Shown here piece after piece: positions 14,374 through 24,327 of a stretch of 31,381 nucleotides of DNA. A model generated the notes under the pieces. It saw nothing but the letters and a program-made list of their open reading frames with translations. It had not been told where the DNA came from and did no database searches. Within the stretch, counting starts at the first letter, position 1. Every line of letters begins with the position of its first letter. Position numbers and translations under genes: made by a program. The stretch is from JASEHD01 sp964471945 (GTDB lineage: Bacteria > Bacteroidota > Ignavibacteria > UBA10030 > SZUA-254), in assembly GCA_964471945.1 (NCBI GenBank), contig CAYYIJ010000018.1, positions 1 through 31,381 on the forward strand, written 5' to 3'.

Positions 14374-15259
14374 CTTCTTTACCGGTTAGTATTTTCAAAG
14401 CTTCACGGTACAGCGCTGAAGTTTTCTTAATGACTTCTTCAGGCATCATCGGTCCGGGTGGCTGCTTGTTGAAGTTGATGGAAAGGAGATAATCGCGAAC
14501 GTACTGTTTATCGAAACTATCTTGCGCAGTTCCTGGCTTGTATTTCGCCTGGGGCCAAAATCGGGATGAATCTGGTGTGAGTAGTTCATCGATTAGAATA
14601 AGGTTGTCTTGGAAAAATCCAAACTCGAACTTTGTATCAGCGATGATAATACCTTTGGTTTCAGCAATTATTGCTGCACGTTTATAAATCTCCAGAGAAT
14701 AATTACTTACTTTCTTTGCAATTTCTTTTCCGATTATTTCTTCTGCTTCCTTGAAAGAAATATTTTCATCATGCCCCACTTCTGCCTTCGTTGATGGTGT
14801 GAAGATTGGCTCAGGAAATTTTGAAGATTCGACTAAGTTTTCGGGCAGAGGAATTCCGCAGACTGATTTGGTCTTTTTATAGTCATTCCAGCCCGAGCCT
14901 GAAATATATCCACGAACGATGCACTCGACTGCAAGCGGTTTAGCTTTCTTAACAACCACACTTCTTCCTTTTAGCTGTTCGGCGTAGGGTTGGCATTCTC
15001 TTGGAAACTTTTCTACATCAGTTGTAACTAAGTGATTAGGAATGAAATCTTTAAAAACATCGAACCAATAGGTCGAGATTTGCATTAAAACTTTTCCCTT
15101 GTCAGGAATCGGCTGAGGCATTACCACGTCGAAAGCCGAAAGCCGGTCAGTTGCTACAATAAGGAGATATACTCCTAAATCGTAGATATCCCTAACTTTG
15201 CCGCGTTTTACAAATTTTAATGTTGGAAAATTTGTTTCATAAATTGTTGTAGTAGTCAT
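14366..15259 (-). CDS. purC: Phosphoribosylaminoimidazole-succinocarboxamide synthase (SAICAR synthase)
   Basis: A 297-residue PurC that joins CAIR and aspartate with ATP in de novo purine synthesis. Recognisable blocks are KRGKVRDIYD near 18-27, TDRLSAFDVVMPQPIPDKG, ECIVRGYISGSGWNDYK, and IADTKFEFGF with LIDELLTPDSSRFW towards the end. The length and the extended C-terminus match the longer, yeast-like PurC class. No other purine genes are next to it. Confidence 0.96.
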   Translation of the reverse strand: MTTTTIYETNFPTLKFVKRGKVRDIYDLGVYLLIVATDRLSAFDVVMPQPIPDKGKVLMQISTYWFDVFKDFIPNHLVTTDVEKFPRECQPYAEQLKGRSVVVKKAKPLAVECIVRGYISGSGWNDYKKTKSVCGIPLPENLVESSKFPEPIFTPSTKAEVGHDENISFKEAEEIIGKEIAKKVSNYSLEIYKRAAIIAETKGIIIADTKFEFGFFQDNLILIDELLTPDSSRFWPQAKYKPGTAQDSFDKQYVRDYLLSINFNKQPPGPMMPEEVIKKTSALYREALKILTGKEVE

Positions 15260-15290
15260 AGAGGTTCAGTATTAAATATTGATAATGTTC

Positions 15291-16709
15291 TTATGTATTT
15301 TTATGATACTCCCGCTCAAGCGACTGAGCAGTAATGGTTTCGTCTAAGTATGTATTTTGATCGATATTAATCCATCGCTCATTTGTACGTCTGCGGCAAA
15401 TGCGATGAATGTTCAATAAATGACGTGTGGAAATATTATCGGTCGTACTGTTTTTTCCACCAGACCCACAGCTCAGAGTAAAAGACGGAGGAAGTGTATT
15501 GAACATTCCGCCCAGCGCTCCCTGTGTTGATGGAGTATTTACGAGGATTCTGGCAACATCTAAGGAATTAGAAAAATATTTGATTCGTTCAGGGTTGTTT
15601 GAATAGATGACTGCAGTGTGGCCAATTCCACCAAAGCGGGTAATCTCTGCACATCGTTCGATTGATTTTTCAAAATCTTCTTCTAAATAGAAAGCAAGAA
15701 TTGGAGCAAGAATCTCAGCCGAGAGCGGACAATCGCGAGACACCTTATCGAGTATAGCAATAAGCACTGTTGTATCTTCTGGTGTATGAATATCAGCCAT
15801 TGCTGAAATCTTTTGAACAGATTGTCCTACCACTCCTGTTGTCATAATTCCCCGCTCTCGGTCGTAGGCGATTCGTCCGACTTTCGTGATTTCTTCGGGT
15901 GATAGAAAATATGCTTTTTGTTTCTTGAATTCTTCTATCACCTTTTCAGCAATTCCTTTTTTCACAATCACTGCCTGTTCACTTGCACATATTGAGCCGT
16001 TGTCGAATGTTTTTGATGTTAGAATATTACGGACTGCGAATGGGATGTCTGCGGATGCACCGATGTAAACGGGAACATTACCGGCGCCCACACCAATTGT
16101 CGGCGTACCTGAGCTGTAACTTGCCTTAACTAAATCACCCGTTCCGGTAGCTAAAATAAGCGCCAAACTGTGATGACTCATCAGTTCTTTTGTCATCATT
16201 AAATTTGGTTTTGATAACCATTGGATGCAATGCTCTGGAGCGCCTGCTCTGATTGCAGCTTCCCAGCAAATCCGTGATGTTTCGCCTACACAGTTTTTTG
16301 CTACTGCGTTCGAACTGATAATCAAAGGATTTCGTGTTTTCATCGTTATGAGAATTTTGAATATTGTAGTCGATGTTGGATTAATCACAGGTATTAAAGC
16401 AAGTATCGGACCGAGAGGTCGTGCCATTTCGATTATTCCCGATTCTGAATCTTCTGAGATGATACCAACAGTCTTTTGGTTCTTGATGTGTTCGTACACT
16501 AATTGACTCGCAATTACATTCTTTATCACTTTGTGCTGCCAAATGCCTAAGCCTGTTTCTTCGGCTGCCATCTTTGCCAGACGAACACGGTTATCCATTG
16601 CTGCGAGATAAACTGCACGAACAATCTCGTCAGTTTGTTTCTGATCTAATTTTGTAAATGCCAGCGCCGCTTTCTTCGCTCGCTGAATTATTTCGTCGGG
16701 TTTTGCCAT
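15291..16709 (-). CDS. CoA-acylating aldehyde dehydrogenase, stand-alone AdhE-type domain
   Basis: A 472-residue aldehyde dehydrogenase of the acylating type, interconverting an aldehyde plus CoA and NAD(P)+ with acyl-CoA. Catalytic Cys241 lies in NGSICASEQAV. LGPILALIPVINPTSTT near 99-115, AYSSG-type KASYSSGTPTIGVGAGNVP at 195-213, and CGSGGKNSTTDN towards the end match the aldehyde-dehydrogenase half of AdhE. The iron-dependent alcohol dehydrogenase half is absent and the protein ends in a basic tail. No microcompartment targeting peptide is visible and no shell genes are near. An AAGGA lies just before the ATG. Acetaldehyde, butyraldehyde or succinate semialdehyde are possible substrates. 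Confidence 0.85.
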   Translation of the reverse strand: MAKPDEIIQRAKKAALAFTKLDQKQTDEIVRAVYLAAMDNRVRLAKMAAEETGLGIWQHKVIKNVIASQLVYEHIKNQKTVGIISEDSESGIIEMARPLGPILALIPVINPTSTTIFKILITMKTRNPLIISSNAVAKNCVGETSRICWEAAIRAGAPEHCIQWLSKPNLMMTKELMSHHSLALILATGTGDLVKASYSSGTPTIGVGAGNVPVYIGASADIPFAVRNILTSKTFDNGSICASEQAVIVKKGIAEKVIEEFKKQKAYFLSPEEITKVGRIAYDRERGIMTTGVVGQSVQKISAMADIHTPEDTTVLIAILDKVSRDCPLSAEILAPILAFYLEEDFEKSIERCAEITRFGGIGHTAVIYSNNPERIKYFSNSLDVARILVNTPSTQGALGGMFNTLPPSFTLSCGSGGKNSTTDNISTRHLLNIHRICRRRTNERWINIDQNTYLDETITAQSLEREYHKNT

Positions 16710-16719
16710 TGCATCCTTT

Positions 16720-17316
16720 CTAAATTATTGATTCAATAAAAGATCGTTGTTTTCCCACTGCTTTTCTCAGTCGAATCATGTAATCTTCACGGCTGATTTC
16801 AATCGCACCAAGTCGACTTAGGTGTGGAGTTATGAATTGCGTATCCAGTAATTCAAATTTCTTTTCACGGAGTCGTCCGACTAAATGTACAAGTGCGACC
16901 CTCGATGCGTCTCGAACCTTGCTGAACATCGATTCTCCAAAAAAGGCAGCGCCTATTGCCACACCGTACAAACCTCCTACAAGCTGATCATCTTTCCACG
17001 TCTCAACACTGTGTGCGAGGCCTAGTTTATGTAAGTTAAGATAACCTTGAACAATCTCTTCAGAGATCCAAGTATCTTTTCTATAAGCGCATGCACGAAT
17101 TACCTCTTCGAAATCTATATTCAATTTTAATAAAAATATATGCTTATTGAGTGTTTGTCTGAGACTTCTCGTGATTATCAATTCATTTAATGGTATTATC
17201 GCTCTCGGATCTGGGGAGTACCAATGTATTTCACCATTTCTTGAGTCAGCCATGGGGAAATATCCGCTTAAATACGCATTCACAAGTAAGTTTGGATCGA
17301 GTAGAGATCGCTTCAA
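16720..17316 (-). CDS. aat: Leucyl/phenylalanyl-tRNA--protein transferase
   Basis: A 198-residue Aat, which adds Leu or Phe from charged tRNA to N-terminal Arg or Lys of proteins and marks them for the ClpS/ClpAP N-end rule pathway. Typical motifs are YLSGYFPMAD near 14-23, IHWYSPDPRAIIP, HSVETW, GGLYGVAIGAAFFGESMFS and LLDTQFITPHLSRLGA. The first codon in frame is TTG at 17314-17316, with GGAG 10 bases upstream and no ATG before the preceding gene's stop. It starts 27 bases after the TonB receptor gene. Confidence 0.94.
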   Translation of the reverse strand: MKRSLLDPNLLVNAYLSGYFPMADSRNGEIHWYSPDPRAIIPLNELIITRSLRQTLNKHIFLLKLNIDFEEVIRACAYRKDTWISEEIVQGYLNLHKLGLAHSVETWKDDQLVGGLYGVAIGAAFFGESMFSKVRDASRVALVHLVGRLREKKFELLDTQFITPHLSRLGAIEISREDYMIRLRKAVGKQRSFIESII

Positions 17317-17343
17317 TTTACAACTTCTCCACTAACCAACTCA

Positions 17344-19353
17344 CTAATTTAAAAATTCCCAGCTCACACCGAACCTGCTTTGCCGCTCTGGCATTGGGTA
17401 GAATGTTTGCATAACGTACTTTCTGTTTAATATATTTTCAAAAATAAAATGAATGTATGCACTTCCAATATGTCCGATAATTACCAAATCTATTACACCA
17501 GTGGGCTGAATATTATATCCTTGACTGTTTGGCAAATAAACCTGAGCAAGCTGGTTGAATTCTCTACCGTAATATGATGTGAACACTTTACCACTTACAC
17601 CGATCTTTAAGTCTAAATGACCCTTGATGATTTTATCCCAAAAATATATGCCACCTGTCGCAGACCACTTTGGAAATGTTAATTGTTTATCGTCGTGATC
17701 GATCATCTCAAGAAATTGTGCTGTTCCCTTCGTATAAAAACTACCGAAACGAATGGACCCAGTACCAGCTATTCCTTGTATTATTTTCTTTTGATGACGA
17801 TTAAACTCAAATGGCTCTATTTTATTAGATAGATTTTGTGTTATAACGGTAATCGCATTCCAAATTGTTCGATGAAATGCTCGCATTTCGATCGAATACC
17901 AATCGTGATTTGACACTAACCCAGATTCAAATAGATGGTGGCGTTCAGGTGTATGATCGATGATATTTGATGAAAGAACTGTATCTGTCCCGATTATTTC
18001 TTGGAATGTCGGGAAACGGAATGAGCGGGAATAACCACTGAACAATTTTAAATTAGAAATCGGCTGAATTGAAATATCACCACCATAGGAAAAGCGATCT
18101 TGTTCTTTTATGTTGTCGAAGCGTGCGTACGGTGAGATTTTTATGTTACCTGCTGTACTTATTTCGGATTTTCCGTAAATGCTCGTATGTGTTGCTCGAT
18201 ATTCCGATGTTGCCGGAGGCATAAGTGTATTTATTGATCGTATCTCTCCACCGAAATCGAAACGAGAATTATAGAAAAATAAATTTTGATCTAACTTCAC
18301 ACCAAACCATTTTGAATTTTGTCGACAATCAAGAAGTATCCCATTAGATAGTGGTTTATTCTCTAAATCTCGATATTGTCTAAGGTTTGATGTAAAATAA
18401 AGTGTGAGTGTGCTGATTGCTTCTGAATCCGGTAACACACGGGCAGCGGCTCCGATTTGTACATCATGACGTGTTATCTTTTCATACGAGTCGGTGTTTT
18501 TAACAATAGCTTGCATGCTTTCATACCAGAGAAGCTCCTGAGTTTTTTGTATATCAACACCGCTGTAAAGACCTAAAAGTGTTTGATTGAACATTTCTGA
18601 TACAAAGAGATTGAGATCGCTGCTGATGTTGTATCGAGCTTTTACACGTGCATTCCAGGAGTCATAATTCTCATTCGGATATCTTTCACCATACACTGTG
18701 TGCTGTACGCCGGTAGTAACATTCAAACCTCTGATGATATCCTGACTTACTAATCCATCTACAATTGAAAATCCATATCCCGATTCGCTGTATCGAATTC
18801 GCGAAAATGGTTTGAGCGCTTTTTTACTTTTACTCAGAAAATTAATCGTACCACCAGTGCTGTTAAGTCCATAAAGAAATGAACGTGTTCCCTGGATGAC
18901 CTCTATGTGTTCAATATTTTCTGTTGGATATAAGTATGGATTAAATAAACCTGAAAGCGGGTCATTCAATTGGATGCCATCGCTCATGTATGCAATGCTT
19001 CTTCCATCAATGCCGTTAATCGTAAGGTCTGGAATGAAACCCGAACTTCCGAAATCGCGTATAAAAAATCCTGACTGCATAGGTATAACATCGCCGATGT
19101 ATCTATAATTTTGAAAATTGATTGTCGAGTCGGTTATAATACCTTCGTGTTTTAGTGTCCGATCAATAGAGCCAACAAGTTGAATGGGTCTGATAACAAT
19201 GATGATTGTAGAATCAAGCTTCACAGATTCAATTGCATCTGTAGTATCGATGGGTATAACTTGAGTTATTGCAATCGAGGATAATCCACCTAAGGTGGAT
19301 AAAAAAAAGAAAAGTAGTAATAGAATTGTTTTGAAATCGATTTTCATGAACAT
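17344..19353 (-). CDS. TonB-dependent outer membrane receptor
   Basis: About 669 residues from the ATG at 19353 (or 667 from 19347). A signal peptide follows the start (KIDFKTILLLLFFFLS). The plug domain includes FFIRDFGSSGFIPDLTINGIDG, YMSDGIQLNDPLSG, IEHIEVIQGTRSFLYG and STGGTINF. The rest is barrel, ending in VSWEFLN with a C-terminal aromatic pattern for outer-membrane assembly. The open frame extends to 19464, but those 37 codons overlap ispE and precede the signal peptide, and AGGCGG sits just before 19353, so I use the inner start. The substrate is unknown; BtuB-like small-molecule uptake is a guess. No transporter partner is adjacent. Confidence 0.85.
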   Translation of the reverse strand: MFMKIDFKTILLLLFFFLSTLGGLSSIAITQVIPIDTTDAIESVKLDSTIIIVIRPIQLVGSIDRTLKHEGIITDSTINFQNYRYIGDVIPMQSGFFIRDFGSSGFIPDLTINGIDGRSIAYMSDGIQLNDPLSGLFNPYLYPTENIEHIEVIQGTRSFLYGLNSTGGTINFLSKSKKALKPFSRIRYSESGYGFSIVDGLVSQDIIRGLNVTTGVQHTVYGERYPNENYDSWNARVKARYNISSDLNLFVSEMFNQTLLGLYSGVDIQKTQELLWYESMQAIVKNTDSYEKITRHDVQIGAAARVLPDSEAISTLTLYFTSNLRQYRDLENKPLSNGILLDCRQNSKWFGVKLDQNLFFYNSRFDFGGEIRSINTLMPPATSEYRATHTSIYGKSEISTAGNIKISPYARFDNIKEQDRFSYGGDISIQPISNLKLFSGYSRSFRFPTFQEIIGTDTVLSSNIIDHTPERHHLFESGLVSNHDWYSIEMRAFHRTIWNAITVITQNLSNKIEPFEFNRHQKKIIQGIAGTGSIRFGSFYTKGTAQFLEMIDHDDKQLTFPKWSATGGIYFWDKIIKGHLDLKIGVSGKVFTSYYGREFNQLAQVYLPNSQGYNIQPTGVIDLVIIGHIGSAYIHFIFENILNRKYVMQTFYPMPERQSRFGVSWEFLN

Positions 19354-19432
19354 TAATCCGCCTGAGGCTATCAAAAAATATAGAGAAAAGGTGGGAGAGA
19401 AGCAAAATGGAGTAGATGAGTACTTTGGTAGT

Positions 19433-20311
19433 TCAGGATGGATTGAAATTTGGTGGAGTGACAAAGACCTGATATGATTTATTGAATTTATTTAAGGCAT
19501 CCATAGCATCTTTCTCCTCTATGTAAAAGCCATACACAGAAGAACCACTCCCCGACATCTGAGCAAACTTTGCTCCTGTGGCATAAAGTGACATTTTTAA
19601 GAAAGCGATTGTTTCATGCTGATGAAGAACGAGTGGTTCGAAATCGTTGCGGAGGACAGGATTTAATTTTTTAGGATCGCTAATGTTATCAAGTAAAAGT
19701 TGCTTAAGTGTGACGTTAGATATCGGATCTTGAAAGTTAGGTTCATGCTTCCTAAATCTTGAATCATGAATCGCCTGATATGCCCATGCTGTTGAGATAT
19801 GAATGTTTGGATAAACGAGAACAATCCAATAAGGAATTACAAGTTTAATATATTCAAGAATCTCGCCGCGTCCCGTTGCATAGGCAGTTCCCGGTTTTAA
19901 AAAGTAAGGAACGTCAGAGCCAAGCTGTAGTGCAATCTTGTGAAGTTCATCGTCTGTTATAATAATGTTCCAAAGTTTTACCAATCCCAATAGTGTTGCT
20001 GCTGCATCCGAGCTTCCGCCGCCAAGTCCTGCACCGAGTGGGATATTTTTATCTAAACTAATTTTAACTCCGAGAGAATTTTTTGAATGTTGTTGAAGAA
20101 GTTTTGCTGCACGAATACAGAGATTACTTTCGTCTGCGGGGAGTGAAGTATTATTACTCTCAAAGATAATATCCGGTGATGGTTCCAACCTGATTTCATC
20201 GTAAGGGTTAATACGATAAAAGACCGTCTCAATATCGTGGTAGCCATCCTCACGCTTCCGAAGAATGCGAAGACCGAGATTGATTTTAGCATATGATTTA
20301 GTATTTGTCAT
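19433..20311 (-). CDS. ispE: 4-diphosphocytidyl-2-C-methyl-D-erythritol kinase
   Basis: A 292-residue GHMP kinase of the MEP isoprenoid pathway. YAKINLGL at 7-14 carries the substrate-binding Lys9, the ATP loop PLGAGLGGGSSDAA spans 91-104, Asp133 is in GSDVPYFL, and MSGSGSSVYG is near the C-terminus. It phosphorylates CDP-methylerythritol. It lies 26 bases downstream of the peptidase gene on the same strand and is followed by the TonB receptor. Confidence 0.95.
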   Translation of the reverse strand: MTNTKSYAKINLGLRILRKREDGYHDIETVFYRINPYDEIRLEPSPDIIFESNNTSLPADESNLCIRAAKLLQQHSKNSLGVKISLDKNIPLGAGLGGGSSDAAATLLGLVKLWNIIITDDELHKIALQLGSDVPYFLKPGTAYATGRGEILEYIKLVIPYWIVLVYPNIHISTAWAYQAIHDSRFRKHEPNFQDPISNVTLKQLLLDNISDPKKLNPVLRNDFEPLVLHQHETIAFLKMSLYATGAKFAQMSGSGSSVYGFYIEEKDAMDALNKFNKSYQVFVTPPNFNPS

Positions 20312-20337
20312 AATCTCTACAATGATAGTCTGAAGTT

Positions 20338-22020
20338 TTACCTCTTCACAAATTCTTCAGCAAAATATTTTGCGGTCAAGCCCTCGCCTGTTGCTCGTCT
20401 CAATAAATCATTCCAGTGATAACTTGCACCCGGCATAAAGATTTTTTGTTTCAAGTAATCACCGATTTCCGGTTTATCCGCGAAAGAAATTTCGGTAAAC
20501 GCGTTTTGTTTTGCAACTGATCTGACTATTGTGTTAAGTATTTGTGATGCGGCAAGTTCACCCAGAGTGTAGTTGTGGTAGTAGCACGGATATTGCGCAA
20601 GATGAATCTTCGCCGCCCAGTCCGGTTCATTTCTCTTCTCAGGCCGCTTTACAAACTGATACTCTTCAACCAAATCCCACCACAACTTGTTCAAATCCTG
20701 ATCCGGGTTCTGATACATTGCCCTCTCGAACCGTACCATCACCTGCGACCAGCGTGTGAATGCCAGTTGCGTCATCCTCAGATTTTTTTGTACTTCTTTG
20801 CGAAGCGGTTCTTTTTCTTTCTCGTTCACACCAACAATCTTCTGCAGCCAATCGATGTTGTATGCCTGTCTGCCCATCAGGTTTGCAATTGCTTCGGTTA
20901 TAAATGTTTGCGATTCAATTCTTAGCAAAAATGGGAGTTCACGGTTTATGTTCTTCGAGTACGTTCCATGACCCAGTTCATGAAGCAACGTCCCCATCCA
21001 ATCATGGTTATCTATTATGTTGCACATTGTCCGTACATCACCTAACCGATCGATGTCGGTGCAAAAAGCATGCTGGTATTTCCCCTTGCGCGGGTAGAGG
21101 TCACTGTTTTTCAGTATATCTTCCACAGGTAATTTGATCCCTTTAAAGAAAGCCGTTCCAAGTTCAACTATATTTTTACCTTTGAAAAATTTGTCGAGGT
21201 TAATGGAACCGGCTTCAGAGATTTCCTGAAAGAACGGATTTACATAATGCCATGGCTTAAGTTTCTCGGGCTTTGTGCCAAATTTCTTAGCAATGGATAC
21301 ATCAAGCTCCGATTTCAATTGTTTGAACGGCTCGTCGGTCAACTGTTTTAACTCGTCGAACACATTGAAGACGTCATCTGCATTTTGCTCGTCAGTTGCA
21401 AGCGCCATAACGTAATAGTTATCAAATCCAAGCTGTTTCGCTGCCTGATTGCGAAGCTTCACAAGCTCGATAACCAACGATGCAACCTCGCGCCCGACTT
21501 GTTTGCTCGCTTCCCAAGCTTGTTTTCGTTTCTCGGAATTACGTTCATTTTTCAGCATTGCCCGTAAATCGTTATCGGCATATTCTTTTCCCTCTATCTT
21601 TCCGCGGAAATTATTAAATTTCTCCGATATTGCTGCCTGCTTCTCAACCAACTGCCGCATTAACGTAGTGTCGATCTGATTTTTAAGATAATTATTATAA
21701 ACGATAATAAGCTGCCTATGAAGAAGGGAGTCTTTGATTGTTCCTTTCTCTTTCAAATCTTTGAGGAAAGCATACTCGGTTTTATTCGACCGGATTTTTT
21801 TGATTTCAATTTCGGCCGCGGCTGCTTCATCATAAAATTTCTTTTCGCCCGTTGCATTCGCTTGCCAATCGGCTAAGTTTTGCTTTTTCATCAACGGCTC
21901 AACTGTTTTGAGATGATTGGTGATAAACTCATGTAGCTTCTGCTCGTCCGTGGGAGCGGGAGAACAAGATAGCATGAATATAAATATTGTAAGTAATGAT
22001 ATAATTAGAACCGGTTTCAT
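20338..22020 (-). CDS. M2-family (ACE-like) zinc metallopeptidase, lipoprotein
   Basis: A 560-residue secreted peptidase. The N-terminus is a lipoprotein signal with the lipobox FMLSC, giving lipidated Cys19. The zinc site is HELGH at 347-351 with the third ligand Glu376 in FITEAIANL, the gluzincin spacing. The layout and length match peptidase M2 (peptidyl-dipeptidase A-like), with NPFFQEIS, YQHAFCTDIDR and PCYYHNYTLGELAA further along. It should trim peptides at the cell surface or in the periplasm. AGGAG lies 4 bases before the ATG. An M3 oligopeptidase is the nearest alternative. Confidence 0.85.
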   Translation of the reverse strand: MKPVLIISLLTIFIFMLSCSPAPTDEQKLHEFITNHLKTVEPLMKKQNLADWQANATGEKKFYDEAAAAEIEIKKIRSNKTEYAFLKDLKEKGTIKDSLLHRQLIIVYNNYLKNQIDTTLMRQLVEKQAAISEKFNNFRGKIEGKEYADNDLRAMLKNERNSEKRKQAWEASKQVGREVASLVIELVKLRNQAAKQLGFDNYYVMALATDEQNADDVFNVFDELKQLTDEPFKQLKSELDVSIAKKFGTKPEKLKPWHYVNPFFQEISEAGSINLDKFFKGKNIVELGTAFFKGIKLPVEDILKNSDLYPRKGKYQHAFCTDIDRLGDVRTMCNIIDNHDWMGTLLHELGHGTYSKNINRELPFLLRIESQTFITEAIANLMGRQAYNIDWLQKIVGVNEKEKEPLRKEVQKNLRMTQLAFTRWSQVMVRFERAMYQNPDQDLNKLWWDLVEEYQFVKRPEKRNEPDWAAKIHLAQYPCYYHNYTLGELAASQILNTIVRSVAKQNAFTEISFADKPEIGDYLKQKIFMPGASYHWNDLLRRATGEGLTAKYFAEEFVKR

Positions 22021-22159
22021 AAATCTCCTTATGATTTGAAAATTCTTATTGTTAAGTACGAATTAGGATGAATAATGTTGTGAAAAAATATAAGCTTTCT
22101 GAGTGAAATATCAAATAATCTTGATAGTACTTCTCAATAATCCCTCTGCAATATGGACT

Positions 22160-24274
22160 CTACCCCAGCATTTCGGCAACTTTCTCAACATCATTTGTCG
22201 GCAGTTGGCAACTGTAATTGTGACAAATATAAGCTGTTGCCTTGCCGTCAATCATCGTCATATTTTTTATGAACGGCAGATAGGTGACTAACTTCGATTT
22301 CGATTTGTCATCTACAAGCAGAATGATTTTATTCGGCAGGAAATGTTTACGAATCTCTCTCAACATCGTTTTTGTATCTTCTGCATTTCGATTGCCGACG
22401 ATAATTATTTCTTTTGAAGTTGTGATATCCCAATTCAGCGCAACCAACATCTGCGGCAAGCCATCGGGCATCTGATTTAAACGCGAGCCGAACGATTGAA
22501 TAGTTTTTTCTGCCATCTGGCGCCAATTATTCTTATTAGTTATCTGAGATAGTTTTAAGAGATTCAGTGCGGCCACTGAATTACCCGTTGGCTCGGCGCC
22601 ATCGTAATCTTCTTTTGTCCTAAAAAGAATTGATGGATCGTTTCCGGTTGTGTCGAAAAATCCGCCTGCATCTGCATCCCAAAATAATTCAATCTGTTTT
22701 TCTGTCAACGATATTGCGTATTCGAGCCATTGGAAATCGAAAGTTGTTTCATAAAGCTCAATCAATCCTTGAATCATAAAAGCATAATCCTGCAGGCCGC
22801 CCTCGAAGCGGGCATCGCTATCGCGGTAACGGCGGTAAATAATTTGTGTTTTTGAATCATAAAGATTCTTCATGATAAAAAGAGCGGCAGTCTCTGCTGT
22901 TTCGCGATAAAGATCGTACTCGAGTATCTGGTGTGCTTTTGCAAATGCTGAGATCATTAATCCGTTCCATGCTGTTATAATCTTATCGTCGAGATGTGGA
23001 TGAGTACGTTTCTCACGTTCGAGATACAATCTATGCTTCGCGTCAAGAAGAAGTCGGTTTAATTCATCCGGTGTTTTACAAAATTTTTTTGCAGTCTCAT
23101 CAATACTAACAGCAGCATAAAGAATGTTTTGTCCGTAAAAAACATTCAGATGATCTTGAAGTGCATTCCCTTCATCTTGAACCCCAAAATGATAGTTGAA
23201 GATTTCGGCATTATCTTTCCCGATGATAGATTCGATCCCTGATTTTGTCCAAATATAAAAAACGCCTTCTTCTTTCTCACTGGGTTTAGATAAATCAGTT
23301 ATACTCTCGGCGTCTTCTGCGGAATAAAATCCGCCATCTTTATAATGAAGTTTTACCAGCACATAATCTAAAATACCTTTTGCGGTTTCAATCAGTATAT
23401 CGTCTTTTGTTAACTGATACGTTTCTAAATACGAGACTGCAAGTTGTGCCTGATCGTAGAGCATTTTCTCGAAATGAGGAACACGCCATTGTTCATCAAC
23501 CGAATAGCGGTGGAATCCTCCGCCAAGTTGATCGTACATGCCTCCGCGTGCCATTGCGCGTAGGGTGTTAAGAACCATTTTAAGAGAGGAGCCGTTCCCG
23601 GTTTGTTTAAAATATCTTAGAAGAAAATTAAACACCGATGGTCTGGGAAATTTTGGTGCATTTCCGAATCCACAATATTTAGAATCGTAACTTTGCAACA
23701 ATTTTTGGTATGCCTTGCTGATGATAGATTCATCCAGTTGAGATCCATGATTTGATTTCGAATTTTCAAGTAGATGTGCGGTGATTTGATCGCTTGTTGT
23801 AAATATTTTATTTCGCTCGTTTATCCAAAGCTCACTGATGCGTTTTACCAGATCAGAAAATCCCGGTTTACCGTGATGTTCTGTTGGTCGGATAAAAGTT
23901 GCCGCATAGAAAGGTTTCAAATCGTGAGTAAGAAAAACAGACATGGGCCACCCACCTTGTCCGGTAGTGGCAACAAGCGCGCTCATATAAACGCGGTCAA
24001 CGTCGGGGCGCTCCTCGCGGTCCACTTTTATGTTGACCATTTTCTCATTCATAATATGAGCGATGGTTTCATTTTCGAAAACTTCTCGCTCCATGACGTG
24101 ACACCAATAACAAGTTGAATATCCAACTGAAAGAAAAATAGGTTTATCTTCATCACGTGCCTTCTGAAATGCTTCTTCACTCCACGGATACCAATCTACG
24201 GGATTGTACGCGTGTTGCAGGAGGTACGGACTTTTTTCGTTGATGAGACGATTTGGAGTTTGCGAGTTTGGCAT
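22160..24274 (-). CDS. Thioredoxin-domain protein of the YyaL/DUF255 (SPATA20) family
   Basis: A 704-residue protein with the family opening NRLINEKSPYLLQHAYNPVDWYPW, then a thioredoxin-like domain with the CxxC pair Cys55/Cys58 in YSTCYWCHVM, and KVDREERPDVD. A six-hairpin (alpha/alpha) glycosidase-like domain follows, with FHRYSVDEQWRVPHFEKMLYDQA and DDKIITAWNGLMISAFAKA. No signal peptide is seen, so it is cytoplasmic. The biological role of the family is not established. The gene sits 53 bases downstream of tRNA-Ala on the same strand. Confidence 0.92.
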   Translation of the reverse strand: MPNSQTPNRLINEKSPYLLQHAYNPVDWYPWSEEAFQKARDEDKPIFLSVGYSTCYWCHVMEREVFENETIAHIMNEKMVNIKVDREERPDVDRVYMSALVATTGQGGWPMSVFLTHDLKPFYAATFIRPTEHHGKPGFSDLVKRISELWINERNKIFTTSDQITAHLLENSKSNHGSQLDESIISKAYQKLLQSYDSKYCGFGNAPKFPRPSVFNFLLRYFKQTGNGSSLKMVLNTLRAMARGGMYDQLGGGFHRYSVDEQWRVPHFEKMLYDQAQLAVSYLETYQLTKDDILIETAKGILDYVLVKLHYKDGGFYSAEDAESITDLSKPSEKEEGVFYIWTKSGIESIIGKDNAEIFNYHFGVQDEGNALQDHLNVFYGQNILYAAVSIDETAKKFCKTPDELNRLLLDAKHRLYLEREKRTHPHLDDKIITAWNGLMISAFAKAHQILEYDLYRETAETAALFIMKNLYDSKTQIIYRRYRDSDARFEGGLQDYAFMIQGLIELYETTFDFQWLEYAISLTEKQIELFWDADAGGFFDTTGNDPSILFRTKEDYDGAEPTGNSVAALNLLKLSQITNKNNWRQMAEKTIQSFGSRLNQMPDGLPQMLVALNWDITTSKEIIIVGNRNAEDTKTMLREIRKHFLPNKIILLVDDKSKSKLVTYLPFIKNMTMIDGKATAYICHNYSCQLPTNDVEKVAEMLG

Positions 24275-24327
24275 ATTTCGCTTTTATATCATTTCTGCGG
24301 GATTGTTAAGTTGTGTCAAATTGGGAG

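Noticed and set aside
19354..19464. Extended 37-residue N-terminus of the TonB receptor
   Set aside because: It overlaps ispE, precedes an obvious signal peptide and lacks a ribosome-binding site.
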